Positions 11,945-24,455 of a DNA stretch of 64,000 nucleotides are shown piece after piece. The translations under genes were made by a program, and so were the position numbers. Within the stretch, counting starts at the first letter, position 1. Each line of letters opens with the position of its first letter. The DNA comes from Plotosus lineatus. Its lineage: Eukaryota > Chordata > Actinopteri > Siluriformes > Plotosidae. The stretch is taken from NCBI GenBank assembly GCA_024760905.1, contig CM045733.1:37647001-37711000 (forward strand), read 5' to 3'. The notes beneath the pieces were generated by a model. The model made no database searches, was not told the DNA's origin, and worked only from the letters and a program-made list of their open reading frames with translations.

Positions 11945-12002
11945 TATGTCATTACACATCTGATTGACTGCATATTCTACAGAATACTTAATTTCTAAAA
12001 TA

Positions 12003-12789
12003 CAGTGATACCTCAGCTCACGAACATAATTGGTTCCCAGAAAGTGTGTGTAAGGCGAAAAGTTCGTCTTCCAAACATTTATTTCCCATAAGAAACCATA
12101 AAAATGAGAATAATCCGTTCCCAGGTCCCCATAAAACATAATTTATTTTCTACTAAATAAGCCTTAAAACTACACAAAAATATACCTTATTTTATGTATA
12201 ATAAAGGTGCTATTGTATTGTAATTAAAGAAATAAACTGTACTGTATAATAAAGTCGTTTTATTGACCTTTGTGATGGTAGTTGATGGCTTGATGGAATG
12301 GAGTGGGAGGAGGAGGGAGGGAGGGACTTACTGTTTGGAAGGAGTGTTTGGAAACGCCTACTGTTTGGAAACACCCTTAGCCACACACGCACCCTTAATA
12401 GCTTCCTTGTTCTTAAGGATGGTGGTAGACTTAGCGTACTGGTACTGGGACGCTAAGTCACACAAACGCACACCTCGTTCGTGTTTTTCAATGATCTCCG
12501 CCTGTGGTGGGGTCTTTTTCGGTCCCATAATAGCAAAAGTACACTCAATATGGTCCAAAATGTCTATCAAACACAAACCACGTCCGCACTCAAAGAAAGG
12601 GGGTGACGAACTGTGACGCCGTGAGCGTGCGTCAGCTTCTCGTGGCCGCTACCGTGGCGCTGTTCGACCGCATGGTTTGGTTCGTCCGCCGAAAACTAGT
12701 TCGTCAGCAGAGACTATATGCTCGCAAAGTTAATGTTCTTGAGGCGAAAAGTTCGTGAGCTTAAGCGTTCGTCAGCGGAGGTTTTACTG
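12003..12789 (-). mobile_element. Tigger/pogo-like DNA transposon, internally deleted
   Basis: Flanked by TA on both sides, as expected of this superfamily. The left terminus CAGTGATACCTCAGCTCACG and right terminus GTCAGCGGAGGTTTTACTG are inverted. At 787 bp it is too short for a full transposase gene and keeps only its start on the minus strand. Confidence 0.85.
12358..12528 (-). pseudogene. N-terminal remnant of a Tigger-type transposase
   Basis: MGPKKTPPQAEIIEKHERG... with LCDLASQYQYAKSTT and ILKNKEAIKGA resembles the CENP-B/Jerky-type helix-turn-helix at the start of Tigger transposases. The catalytic domain is absent. Confidence 0.75.
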
Positions 12790-12899
12790 TAATTGATATG
12801 TGCAGCTCCACTTCTGAAAATGTTCAGAAACTGCACAGACAAAGGGAACCACAGACATCCAGAAGTAAAGATGACTGTAATCATCCAGGTATATTGGTT

Positions 12900-13625
12900 G
12901 CTCTATGATGATGCTCTGTAGAGCAGGGGTCTCCAAGTGCTGTACCTCAAGAGCTATCTTCTGGCAAGTTTTAACACCAACTAAAATCTAACACCCCTTT
13001 TATCCTATCAAGAACTTCTTAAGGAAATAATAAGATCATCAGGTGTGCATAGTGTGTTCATGTCAAAGACAGGTCAAATGATTCTATACATATCTATCTA
13101 GAACTATTATCATCAGTTATTTCTGCACAAGGAGAGTACTCCACACAGGAGAAGAGTGCACTCTGATGAGATTTATTTCGCTTCCATTCACAGACAGCAG
13201 CAGGAGAGTGAGTAGAAAGGGAGGCATGGAACGAGACAATCACAGCCTGCGTGCTAAATTAGCACTTTGTAAAATGGAAGCAATTAATGGCATTGTGCTG
13301 CTGGGAGCATTTTTAACATTTTTTTGCTTACAACGGTTTCCAAAATTACCCACTAACCCATGCAGTATGAGGAACATGGGCACATGACATGCAATCAGTA
13401 TCCACCACTTTAACAAGACAAACTTCACCATTGTTCATTTAATGAACTTCTGCACATAAAGGACTCCAAAGGTTTCAATAGAATCTTGTGAATGATTTTA
13501 ATACAAATAAGGTGTGCATCACATACAGTAAAACCTCCTGATTCATATGTATACAAAGGGAAGTATTTTTTTGTCACGAAATGTAAAATATGTGACCTGC
13601 AAAAATGCTACCCCATCAAAGCAGC
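12900..13625. other. SND1 intron sequence, no gene recognised
   Basis: No intact or family-recognisable ORF. Ordinary AT-rich intron. Confidence 0.45.
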
Positions 13626-13630
13626 ACATA

Positions 13631-14192
13631 TGTGAGGCGCTCCACAGAATGTAGGCACTTGTCGCACGGACTACTTTCGAGAAAATGGCCAAAAAAAGTA
13701 AAAGTGGTCATTTTTTATTGAAATTCGGAATTTTGCATAAACCATTAAAACAACTATCACTTGCTGAAGTGAAATCGACTAAAACGCACTAAAAATGTCT
13801 TTTATTTACATTTTTCTGACGAGTACTAGGGGTGTCATTGTTTTTGCATATCGTCTTTATAATCTTTATTTTATTCACTGAAACAGCATTTTAATATTAA
13901 AACAGTATCCCAAATGGAGAGACTACTTCACGACCGTTTTTCTGGTGTAAGGGTGTGTGTCTTGTACCTAACTCGGTGAATAATTGCAACGAATTCCAGT
14001 AAGTTTGCTACTGTTTTTATCTAGTTTTATGAGGGTACTCGTCAGAAAAATAGGGAAAAAAAGACATTTTTATTGAGTTTAGTTTATGCAAAAATCCGAA
14101 TTCTGATAAAAATGGACCATTTTTACTTTTCTGGCCTTTATCTCAAAAGTGGTCTGTGCGACAAGCGCCTACTTTCGGTGGAGCGCTTCACG
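13631..14192. mobile_element. Fold-back DNA element with GGCGCTCCAC ends
   Basis: The left end TGTGAGGCGCTCCAC and right end GTGGAGCGCTTCACG are inverted. The complementarity extends inward well beyond the ends (TTGTCGCAC/GTGCGACAA, TCTGACGAGTAC/GTACTCGTCAGA), giving a near-palindromic ~560-bp element. A related longer copy is at 59838-61890. Confidence 0.75.
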
Positions 14193-14591
14193 TTTATTCA
14201 CTGGTACAAAGGTCATGCTCCAAATACTTACAGTTTCAAGGGTTGAACATACCCTAGCTGATGTAGTACATATGTTACTGCAAAATTCCACTAGAGGACT
14301 CCTGGTACAGGGGAACTACTAAATTTACAATATAAACAAACATGGTGACATCCAGTTGGTTAGTAGTTGGTTAATCCTAAAACCATGGCAGTAAAAATGC
14401 AGTAGTAGATGGTACATAATTCCTGCATTTGAAGACATCATGACCCTGCGACATCACCTTTGATACCGCCCTCATCTTTCCTATGCATATTGACTTACAC
14501 ATAAGTATAGTGTACAGAAGTGTAGTGTGAAAAAAACCAGATGCATTATATGTGATAATTAGACATGACTATAACCCATTAGGTTACTCAC

Positions 14592-14733
14592 CAGTTTCCA
14601 CGTCCTGTGTGTAGAAGCGCAGGTCGTCTGTGATTTCAGTGACATAGACAGGCCTGTACTTGGTCACGCGTTCCTTTGCCTCAAACACCTGCGCCACTTC
14701 TTCTGCTGGCTTTTCTTCATAATTGGCCCAAAT
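14592..14733 (-). CDS. snd1: SND1 exon: SN4-Tudor linker and start of the Tudor-SN module
   Basis: This 142-nt exon encodes 47 residues plus one base. It starts [13 protein letters not shown] and ends [16 protein letters not shown], then the first base of a Gly codon. The acceptor is GATAG and the donor [33 protein letters not shown] and the acidic linker between them are the matching parts of mammalian SND1, so the first half is linker and the second half enters the Tudor-SN module. The linker is more diverged than the flanking domains, as expected for a flexible segment. Confidence 0.95.
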
Positions 14734-15196
14734 CTATCAAATAACCAGAAACAAGGATTCAGGACACTGCTACATGCCACGTAGATAAACAGTGTAAGAC
14801 AATGCAGCACAAACATAGGCACAATGACTGTTATCAGCAATCTAACTTCTACAAACAACAGAATTATTGGCACCCTTTAACAGGGGGGTAAAATGGGCAA
14901 ATTCACTGTTTTTAAATTTAAAGGTTCATTGTGAAACGGACCATGTACGGCTGGTCCTATCCTCCTTATCAGACATGCACTTTATTAGTAACACTACAGT
15001 AACACATGATCAGGCCTCGCTTTGCTCTCAAAAACAGTCTCAATTCTTTAAGGTGTGGATTTCACATGATATAAACATTGTTGTCAGGTTCTGCTCCATG
15101 TTGACATGACGGCATCACACAGTTCCTGCAGATGTTTCAGTAGAATTTTCATGCTACCACGTCCCAAACATCTCCATTGGATTCAGATATAGTTTA

Positions 15197-15609
15197 GCGC
15201 GTGTAGGCCTCCGTCAGTCCCGAAGGACTATGGCTGCGCTCTGGCCAGTATCCCGACTGGTGATACTCCCCAGTGCACAGAGCCTGGGTAGGGAGTAATG
15301 AGGGACAGGCTGTTACCCAAGCAGCAAGTCCCCCCCCTGTCTCGGCGCCACCGGAAGGATCCAATGGAAAGGCAAGTGCCGATACGACTGGGTTCCAGTG
15401 CCGCTGCAGGAGAGAAACTACGGTCAATTTAGAACGGCCAATTAACCTACAGTGCACGTCTTTGGATTATGGGGAAACCGAGCACCGGAGGAAACCCGCA
15501 CAAGCACGGGGAGAACATGCAAACTCCACACAGAAACGCCCAGGCCGGGAATCGAACCCGGGCCTTCTTGCTGTGAGGCGGACGTGCTAACCACTACGCC
15601 ACCGTGCCG
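15197..15609 (-). mobile_element. tRNA-derived SINE (GTGGCGTAGTGGTTAGCAC head) with 12-bp target duplication
   Basis: Minus-strand head CACGGTGGCGTAGTGGTTAG and B box GGGTTCGATTCCCGG, followed by the GGAGTTTGCATGTTCTCC and GGTTAATTGG body common in fish SINEs. It is bounded by perfect 12-bp direct repeats AGATATAGTTTA at 15185-15196 and 15610-15621, and interrupts another repeat with the CACACCATTACACCACC motif. A decayed relative is at 59205-59432. Confidence 0.9.
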
Positions 15610-15621
15610 AGATATAGTTTA

Positions 15622-16680
15622 TGGTTCATGAAACCATTTTGAAACACGTGACATGGCGAGTTATCATGCTGGAAGCAAACCTCTGAGTAAAAAAAAGGTA
15701 AAAGGTCATGAAGGGATGCACACAAGCAACCACAATACTCTGCTACTCAAGTTATGACTGATTGATATTCATGTCCCAAAGTCTGCCAAGAAAAAAAAAA
15801 CATTCCCCACACCATTACACCACCCCCACCAGCTTGAACTATTCATACAAGGTTGGGATGCTGTGGTGTCCTGCTGTTGGTGCTGAATTATGATGTTCTT
15901 TCTGTGGTTTTCTAAAGAAATGTGTGTTTGTTATAAATATCATATGGTTGCTTCCATAGCAACGGTTCTGGAGAGTTGCCATCTTTGGAAGCAGCAGCAC
16001 AAATGTTTAAGACATATTCAACAATGTCACCTCCTTATCAATCTTTGTCCAATTAGGTTTTGCCTGTACACAACACAAAAATATCACCCCTATAAAACAT
16101 CTCACTGCCACAATATCCACTGACACTCATCAGCTCTTCCCAAAACCGAGTTTTGACAAAAAGTAGTGAGGCTCTGAGACAGTTCGCCTGAGAACAATAT
16201 CCTAACCACACCTGTGCATAGTTTCACAAAACACCCTACCTGAGTCACAGATTTGATTTGATTTTGAAATATTAAGGTCAAATGTGAAGGTCACAATAAA
16301 GTCAGCCTTGGAGAACCCTTAACTTTGAATCCAGGTTCAATCGGCACGCAATAGGATGCAACTGAGCCACTGAAGGTTAAGGGCTTTTCTCCATAGCCCA
16401 AAAGTAGCAGCTTGATAGTAAGATCTATTTTACAAACAATCAAAACCAACAAACATCTGCTAAAGTATGGGGTAAATAGGTAGAAGCTTAAAAGAAAAGA
16501 GAGAGATAGAGACACGGAAAGGGATATGGCAATTATAAGTGCAATGGGTTAAAGATCTAAGAATAGCCTCCTGTGCAGTCTAAAGAAACAGGTAATGAAG
16601 AAAATTAATGAGCTGTTAACTGAATCATCGGCAATGGATGTGCCAGCTTCAACTGGTCTTCTGCACACAACTTATCTTTG
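15622..16680. other. Intron with decayed interspersed repeat, no gene
   Basis: 15622-15900 carries the repeat interrupted by the SINE (TTATCATGCTGGAAGCAAAC, CCACACCATTACACCACC). Beyond it I see no recognisable coding sequence. Confidence 0.45.
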
Positions 16681-16681
16681 G

Positions 16682-16684
<3 letters not shown>

Positions 16685-16735
<51 letters not shown>

Positions 16736-16880
16736 AGCATATAAAAGTCGTGTTATCACTACAGGATATGCCCAAGAACCTTTCTTATGTTAAGGCTGGA
16801 ACTACTGTTGCCACTCCAGCAGACTGTGGAGGTGGACTGTTGCAGAGAAAATGTGCAGGTGAAGAAATGGTTGCGCGCGC

Positions 16881-16933
<53 letters not shown>
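16685..16933. repeat. Two GT microsatellites
   Basis: GT runs at 16685-16732 and 16877-16931 (the second preceded by GCGCGC), separated by about 145 bp of ordinary sequence. Confidence 0.9.
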
Positions 16934-17110
16934 GTGGGGGTTTATGGTGGGATAGTACAGCTGACCTGATTTGATGCTTGACTGACAAATTTCAACATGA
17001 CCAAACTTTCCAAGAATGAAAGTCATACATTCCCGTTATCAAGGTAGCTGTTGATCGCTCACATACTCTGACAAAAAGAGATAATGCCGGCTGACCCCCG
17101 AAACATAATA

Positions 17111-17697
17111 CAGACACTCCTCGCTTTACATTTATTCTCCTTACGTTTTTCTCGATTTTACATTTTTTGTATAAAAAAAAAAAAACAACACTTTTTTTTT
17201 TTTTTGTAAGTCATTTTGAGTTTAGCACGCTCTTCGTAGTACGAGACGTTGTTTACATGCTGCTGCATCGTTCATTGTTTACAAACGACAGACTGAACGT
17301 GCCCGGCTTCTTCCCACTTCACTGTGTCACTCTGTGATCTTTGTGTTTACACTGTTTTGTGTATTTGTAACCCTAAGCAAATATGGTTGGTCAGAAGCGT
17401 AAGCCTACTAGTGATCGTGGTTATCAGAATAAGTGAATTTGAATGAAATTTACTTATTTGAAATTACTTTGCTTGAATTTAATTTATTTAAAATTAATGT
17501 TGATATTATTTTACAATGTTATGTTTATAATAATTAATTTAGGGGTGTTTTATGAGATACGGTAATAGTATTTATGGCTGTATACTACAGTATGAACAGT
17601 CATGTCACTGGAATGTAGATTAACAACTTACTTTTTTTTTTTCACCTTACGTTCGGCCGTTCGGAACGTAACCAAAACGTAAGTCAAGGAGCGTGTG
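17111..17697 (+). mobile_element. Pogo/Tigger-like non-autonomous element
   Basis: TA on both sides; inverted ends CAGACACTCCTCGCTTTAC and GTAAGTCAAGGAGCGTGTG. Internally a short transposase-like start MVGQKRKPTSDRG appears near 17382 on the plus strand and is soon stopped. Confidence 0.75.
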
Positions 17698-17763
17698 TAC
17701 AGTGTACGATAAAGTAATTCCAGCTGTCTGAGGCTGAGACTTTAAGATCTGGGAAAGGACAAT

Positions 17764-18113
17764 TCTATCTATCTTCCTTTCGGCTTTTTCCCTTTTACTC
17801 GGGAGTTGCCACAGCGAATCATCTGATTCGCACATTTGATTTGGCAGAGGTTTTTACATCGGATGCCCTTCCTGTCACAACCCTTTTTAGCAAGGGACAG
17901 AAACACGCTGACGACTTTGCAGCCTACTCTTTACGAAAGTCAGCAATGGTTCTTTTACATGCCTCTCACCATAGACAGTGAGAGACGTGGCCTGCCTTTG
18001 ATAACCCAGTCAGTTGCACTGGGGGCAGTGACAACCCTGTGGAGAGTGGGACTTGAACCCCCAACCTTTGGATCAGCGATCCAGCGCCCTATACCACTAG
18101 ACCACCACTGCCC
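17764..18113 (-). mobile_element. RTE-tailed tRNA SINE, copy 4, full length with 15-bp target duplication
   Basis: Complete minus-strand copy: GGGGCAGTGGTGGTCTAGTG head, GGTTCAAGTCCC B box, body, GGAAGGGCATCCGATG block and CGCTGTGGCAACTCC tail. Perfect direct repeats CTGGGAAAGGACAAT flank it at 17749-17763 and 18114-18128, showing insertion by target-primed reverse transcription. Confidence 0.95.
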
Positions 18114-18128
18114 CTGGGAAAGGACAAT

Positions 18129-19220
18129 CAACCTGCTAATTATTTCACGTTGCAATTCATTGGCCAAAGGCTGTGCGCTTACGTCTAGACAGGTAACCGT
18201 GCATTTGTGTCTACATTCCAGTCGTCGTCGTCCACTTAGACAAGTCATATTTACTCTTGTGCTGGTAGAGAACCAACCATGAAATTTGACCGTAAAAATT
18301 TACATAAAATAACACCGTAAGAACTAGTTCTTACAGCAAAGCTCGAAATTTGAGGTGAATGAATAGTCGGTCGCGCAAACGATTTCCTGTTTTGAAATTC
18401 CTGCAAACGGATAATCAACTGTGCAGAGCACAATAGGTGAACATTAAAAAAAAAAAAAAAATTACTTTGTGTTCAATATCTCTGCAAGATGAATACTTGC
18501 AGACCTCGATATTTCAAAAAAATTTGAGGAACCAGTTCATGGTTCACAGGTAAATGACTCTAGTAACCCAAAGTTCGTTAAGCTGAAAATGAGTTGTGTA
18601 ACCCACAGGTTACACAAAATGTTTACCTGAAGTACAAACAAACAAACAAACCCGTGTTATCGAATCAATTAGATTTGTGCTTTTAAGTAGATAAAATCTT
18701 ACGATTAAAAGTATATAAAATCTTCTCTATTATTGAATTTTCCAATATTAAAAGATTAAATTATTAACAACAAATTACTTTGAAACATTAAATTTTCATA
18801 CAAATCAACACTGTTCTCATAAAACTTCTGGAATACTTTTAATACATAAACATGCAAAGTTTCATCAATCTGCATAAACGCATTCTGGTGATCCATCCTG
18901 TGCTCACAATGATTTAGTTAGGACAACTTTCACATATACTATACTAGTCTACAATAGTCATGAAAAAGCTTTTTGAAAACTTAAACATTCAACTTACCAA
19001 TTCACACTGGTTATATATAATTGGCCAATCTAGTCTTTTGATATTCAAGAGTGTAATTATTGAAAGGAAAATAAATCTTAATTTATAAATTTTGGTTTAT
19101 AGAAAAATTATGTTCTTAAACACACCTGTGAGGAAAAAAACGTTAAAAATCAATGTATCAAATTGGGCATCATTTCAAATAGTTATAATACATCCACTTT
19201 ACAAATACAGTCCACTCAGG
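18129..19220. other. SND1 intron sequence, no gene recognised
   Basis: AT-rich with A-runs and a few CAAA repeats. No recognisable coding or transposon signature. Confidence 0.45.
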
Positions 19221-19222
19221 CA

Positions 19223-20265
19223 CAGTGGTAACTCGGTACTCGAACTCTTTAGAGTTTGACAAATTGGAATTCGATAAAAAAAAAAATCCAGGTTTTTTTT
19301 GTCTTGGAAGTCGACCAAAATCCAGAAGTCGAACGCTAAAAAAAGCATGAGAAAAAACAAGACCGAGAGGGAGGGGAAATGCACCCTTTCCAGATGTCCC
19401 GAAGTTGTTGATACTATGTTCTGGGAAAGTCCGGAAGTTGTTGATACTATGTATCGCTGTGAACACCTTTAACGATGAGGTCATGAGCCACTTCCGTAAG
19501 GTTTTCAAAAGAAAGCACAAACAAGCCACATTAGAAATGTTTTTCAAGAAAAGAAAGGGATATCCTGTAGAAGAGTCATCCATGCCAAAGCGAGTAGCAA
19601 GAGAAAAAAAAAAACGCCTTGGGCTGATTCACCTAAAGCTGTTATGGAAGGGGATCCGCTTCCTCTCTCCCTCTCCAACATTTACATATGCCAACTGCTC
19701 ACCACCACAAAGGTTAAAATTCTTATCTTTATTGTTGTTATGCTTTAACTGTACTGTGTTTTTTATTTTAGTGTGTTATGGTCTCTTTTGTGAGAGACTC
19801 TGGTTTTGGCAGCTCTAATTCTCTCTTTTTATGCATGCAGGCGCTGAAGAGGGGTGTGGCTGTCACATGAGGGTGGAGTGCTAAGTACACACATCTGATT
19901 CCACTTAGCAATCACCGGGCTTCTCTAACAGTGACTACGATTTCCAAGTGCTCTAGTACCTTCCCTGTGAATAATAAAGCTCCTCCATCACACTCTGTCT
20001 CCTGCATTTTCAGGTCCGGCTGAATGTTCCTGAAGTCACAGAATCTTCTAGCCCTTCTCTGACACCAGGAATATTCAGCCGGACCCAAAAATGCAGGACA
20101 CAGGTTATGATGAAAACGGATAAGCTTTATTGTTGACAGGGAAGGCACTAGAGTATGGGGAAATCGTAGTCACTGTTCCAGAAGCCCGGTGATTGCTAAG
20201 TGGAATCAGGTGTGCGTGCTTAGCACTCCACCCGCGTGTGACAGCCACGTTCCTCTCCAGCATGC

Positions 20266-20307
<42 letters not shown>

Positions 20308-20541
20308 ACACACACCAAAACCAGAGTCTCTCACAACACAGACCATAACATGGTGTACTGTATTCAATAATTTTTTCACTTAATTTGAGGACCTATGGTA
20401 CGAATTACGGTATTGTTAACTTCTGTTCAAAAGATGACGGAATGGATTAAGACCATTTAAATTATGTGTAATGGGAAAAGCGGATTCGGAATTCGACCAG
20501 CCATCGGGAACGAATTATGGTCGAGTATCGAGGTACCACTG
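19223..20541 (+). mobile_element. Tigger/pogo-like element containing a large internal palindrome
   Basis: The left terminus CAGTGGTAACTCGGTACTCG and right terminus CGAGTATCGAGGTACCACTG are inverted; the right flank is TA and the left flank has mutated to CA. Inside, about 19768-20357 is a long inverted repeat. The plus strand keeps a decayed transposase tail (DEVMSHFRKVFKRKHKQATL, then EMFFKKRKG). A second copy of the family is at 50539-51891. GA/CA microsatellite at 20270-20312. Confidence 0.8.
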
Positions 20542-20544
20542 TAA

Positions 20545-21200
20545 TTAGATATAGTCCAACATTTGATATTTCACTGAAATAATAATAAATCCCGTAATTG
20601 ACTAAAATTTATTTTATGATCGTATTACATTGTCAGATCAAACTTTGCATGACTGTCAGTGTTACAGAATATATTGTTAAGATGTCATGGGTATAATGAG
20701 TTGCCATCTTTATCAGTCTTCCTGTCTAATTAACTGAAATCAAGGGCTCACTACACAAATACACCTAACTGAATTTAATCTCATTTGTTATGTGGACACC
20801 TTTAGCATCCTTTCATTTAGTATTACTGTTCAATTTTTATAAGGATAAATGCTGTTTAAAACGATATATTGCTGTCATTTTAACTATTGCATCTTTGAAG
20901 TTAAACAATGTTTTAAGCATACTGTACATTTTTAATGCTTTTCTATTAGAACAATTGTCTTAATGTTTCCTTTGTGTGTACTTTATTTTCCTACCTTTAA
21001 CTACCTCTTTACAATGGCTCACTGACCAATTGTTTTGAGAAGTTGATTTGAGGGCTTGTCAAGCCAGGTCTTCTAATGTAGACATTGGTTCTTAAGAGAT
21101 ATAAACAGTTTACATGTCGGACTCGGTGATTCTTCTGTTCAGAACAATCAGCTGCTAATGTAAACATTTAATAAATTGGAATTTATGTTAAATTTAAATA
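20545..21200. other. SND1 intron sequence, no gene recognised
   Basis: AT-rich unique-looking sequence without an ORF of note. Confidence 0.45.
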
Positions 21201-21213
21201 ATTAGAAGGATCT

Positions 21214-24133
21214 TCTTCTTCTTCTTTTACTTTCGGCTGCTCCCTTCAGGGGTCGCCACAGCAAATCATCCGCCTCCACCTCACCCTGTCCTCCGCATCT
21301 TCTTTTCTGACTCCAACGACCTTCATGTCTTCCTTCACCACATCCATAAAGCTCTTCTTTGGTCTTCCTCGAGGCCTTCTGCCTGGTAGTTCCAACCTCA
21401 GCATCCTACTGCCAATATACTCACTATCCCTCCTCTGTACATGTCCAAACCATCTCAATCTAGCCTCTCTGACTTTGTCTCCAAAACATCTTACGTGGGC
21501 TGTCCCTCTGATATACTGATTTCTGATCCTATCCATCCTCATTACTCCCAGAGAGAACCTCAACATTTTCATCTCCGCTACCTCCAGCCCTGCCTCCTGC
21601 CTTTTCCTCAGCGCCACTGTTTCTTAGCCATACAACATCGCTGGCCTCACCACCGTCTTGTACACTTCTCCCTTCATTCTTGCTGACACTCTCCTATCGC
21701 ACATCACACCGGACACTTTTCTCCAACCATTCCAGCCTGCCTGCACACGCTTCTTCACCTCTTTTCCACACTCTCCATTGCTCTGGATTGTTGAGCCTAA
21801 GTACTTAAAATCCTCCACTTTCGTTATCTCTGCTCCCTGTAACATCACCGTTCCTCCTGGGTCCTTCTCATTCACACACATGTATTCTGATTTTCTGAGG
21901 CTAACCTTCATTCCTCTCCTTTCCAGGGCATACCTCCACCTCTCTAGATTTTCCTGCACTTGTTCTCTGCTCTCACTACAGATCACAATGTCATCTGCAA
22001 ACATCATAGTCCATGGAGATTCTTGTCTCACCTCATCTGTCAGCCTGTCCATCACCATAGCAAACAAGAAGGGGCTCAGAGCTGACCCTTGATGCAGTCC
22101 CACCTCCACCTTGAATTCGTCGGTCACACCGACAGCACACCTCACCACTGTCTTACATCTCTCATACATGTCCTGCACCACTCTAACATACTTCTCTGCC
22201 ACTCCAGACTTCCTCATGCAATACCACAGTTCTTCTCTTGGCACCCTGTCATATGCTTTTTCCAGAGGCACAATGTAGCTCCCTCTGACCTTCTCTGTAC
22301 TTCTCTATTAACATCCCCAAAGCAAACATTGCATCTGTGGTGCTCTTTCTTGGCATGAAACCAAACTGTTGTTCACAAATGCTGACCTCTGCCCTTAGTC
22401 TAGCTTCCACTATTCTTTCCCATAATTTCATCGTATGGCTCATCAACTTTATCCCTCTGTAGTTGCTGCAACTCTGCACGTCTCCCTTGTTCTTAAAAAT
22501 GGGCACCAGCACACTTTTCCTCCACTCCTCCGGCATCTGCTCACTCTCCAGTACTTTGTTGAATGTTCTTGTCAGAAAATCTACTGCTACCTCTCCTAGA
22601 CACTTCCATACCTCCACAGGTATATCATCAGGACCAACTGCCTTTCCATTCTTCATCCTCTTCAATGCCCTTCTCACTTCACCCTTACTGATCTTTGCTA
22701 CATCCTGCTCCTCAATGGTCACCTGTTCTACTCTTTTTTCTCTCTCATTTTCCTCATTCATCAGCTCTTCAAAGTACTCTTTCCATCTTCCCAGCACACT
22801 TCTGTCATCAGTCAATACATTTCCCTCTCTGTCCTTTATCAATCTAACTTGCTGCACGCCCTTCCCATCTCTATTTCTCTGCTGTGCCAACCTGTATAGA
22901 TCATTTTCTCCCTCTTTACTATCCAACCTATCATACAAGTCATCATACGCCCTCTGTTTGGCCTTAGCCACTGCTACTTTCGCCTTACGCTGTGTCTCCC
23001 TGTACTCCTGTTTACTCTCTTCGGTCCTCTCAATGTCCCACTTCTTCTTAGCTAACCTGTTCCTTTGTACACACTCCTGCGCTTCCTCATTCCACCACCA
23101 AGTCTCCTTATCTACTTTCCTTCCAGAGGACACACCAAGTACTCTCCTACCTGTGTCCCTGATCACATTTGCTGTGGTTGTCCAGTCATTTGGAAGCACT
23201 TCCTGGCCACCCAAAGCCTGTTTCAACTCCTCCTTGAAGACAACACGACACTCTTCCTTTTTCAGCTTCCACCACTTTGTCTTCTGCTCTGCCTTTGCCC
23301 TTTTCACCTTTCTCACCATCAGAGTCATCCTGCACACCACCATCCTATGCTGTTTGGCAACACTCTCACCCACTATGACTTTGCAGTCACTGACTTCCTT
23401 CAAATTACATCGCCTACACAAGATGTAGTCTACCTGTGTGCTATTACCTCCGCTTTTATAAGTCACCCTATGCTCCTGTTTCTTCTGGAAGAAAGTATTC
23501 ACCACAGCCATTTCCATCCTTTTTGCAAAATCTATCAACATCTGTGTCCTTCTGCGTTCCTGTCCTGGATACCAAACCTGCCCATCACTTCCTCGTCCCC
23601 TCTGTTGCCTGCACCAACATGTCCATTGAAGTCTGCACCAATGACCACTCTTTCACCTCTGGCGGTACTCTGCATCACTTCATCTAAGTCACTCCAGAAT
23701 CTCTCCTCTTCTAGCTCACAGCCTGCCTGTGGGGCATAAGCACTAACAACATTGAGCATTACACCTTCAATTTCTAACTTGAGGCTCATCACTCTGTCTG
23801 ACATTCTTTTCACTTTTCGAACATTCCTGACAAACTCCTCCTTCAAGATGACTCCTACTCCATTTCTTTTCCCATCCACACCGTGATAAAATAGCTTAAA
23901 CCCTGCTCCTAAGCTTTTAGCTTTGCTACCTTTCCACCTGGTCTCCTGAACACACAGTATGTCCACCTTCCTCCTCTGCATCATGTCAGCCAGCTCTCTA
24001 CCTTTTCTTTGCATAGTTCCAACATTCAAAGTCCCCACTCTCAGTCCTAGACTCATGCCTTTCCTCTTCTCTCTCTGCCTACGGACACGCCTCCCACCTC
24101 TCCTTCTTCGACGTCTTCGACGTTAAAAGAAGA
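21214..24133 (-). mobile_element. RTE-like non-LTR retrotransposon (LINE), near full length
   Basis: A 2.9-kb minus-strand copy bounded by 10-bp direct repeats AGAAGGATCT (21204-21213 and 24134-24143). It codes an apurinic-type endonuclease and a reverse transcriptase in one ORF now broken, and its 3' end is GGCGACCCC followed by a short CTTCTT-type (AAGAAG) repeat, as usual for RTE-clade LINEs, which lack a long poly(A). It is slightly 5' truncated compared with the copy at 53080. Confidence 0.9.
21246..24056 (-). pseudogene. Broken endonuclease-reverse transcriptase of the RTE-like LINE
   Basis: Endonuclease begins MSLGLRVGTLNVGTM with LCVQETRWKG (catalytic Glu), SAYAPQAG and VIGADFNGHVG (catalytic Asp/Asn). 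The frame breaks near 23540. The central part runs from LIDFAKRMEM to the RT entry motif NYRGIKLMSHTMKLWERI, and the frame breaks again near 22260. RT continues EKAYDRVPREELW, HQGSALSPFLFA and MMFADDIVI (the YADD-box equivalent). A premature TAA sits at 21624-21626, after which the same frame runs through RWFGHVQRRDSEYIG to the natural end. Two frameshifts and a stop make it inactive, though it is the best preserved of the copies here. Confidence 0.9.
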
Positions 24134-24455
24134 AGAAGGATCTACAGATCTACAGATCAGCATATTTCACAGTATGCAACTATTAGCATAACCTATTGCT
24201 TGTGCAGGGTAAAATCAGGCGAACAAACCATAAGTGACCACATTGTTCTACCCACGAGCAATAAAATAATTATCAAAAATTCTGATTTTGAGGCTTGCTG
24301 CAGTATGGATGAAATACGAGGACTTCAAAAAGTTTGAAGAACTATGCAAAGTTTCCTCTGATCTGGAAAGCAGTTTTAGTCTCGGTTGGATGATGTCAGG
24401 TAGATATGGTGAACAGTTACTATTTCCTACAACAGGGTGGGTGAAGTGTCCTCAC

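Noticed and set aside
15540..15609. Possible tRNA gene on the minus strand
   Set aside because: tRNA-like head of a SINE with a 12-bp target duplication, not a functional tRNA.
22463..23428. 321-codon plus-strand ORF rich in Ser, Phe and Leu
   Set aside because: It is the antisense of the RTE-like LINE reverse transcriptase; composition and position explain it fully.
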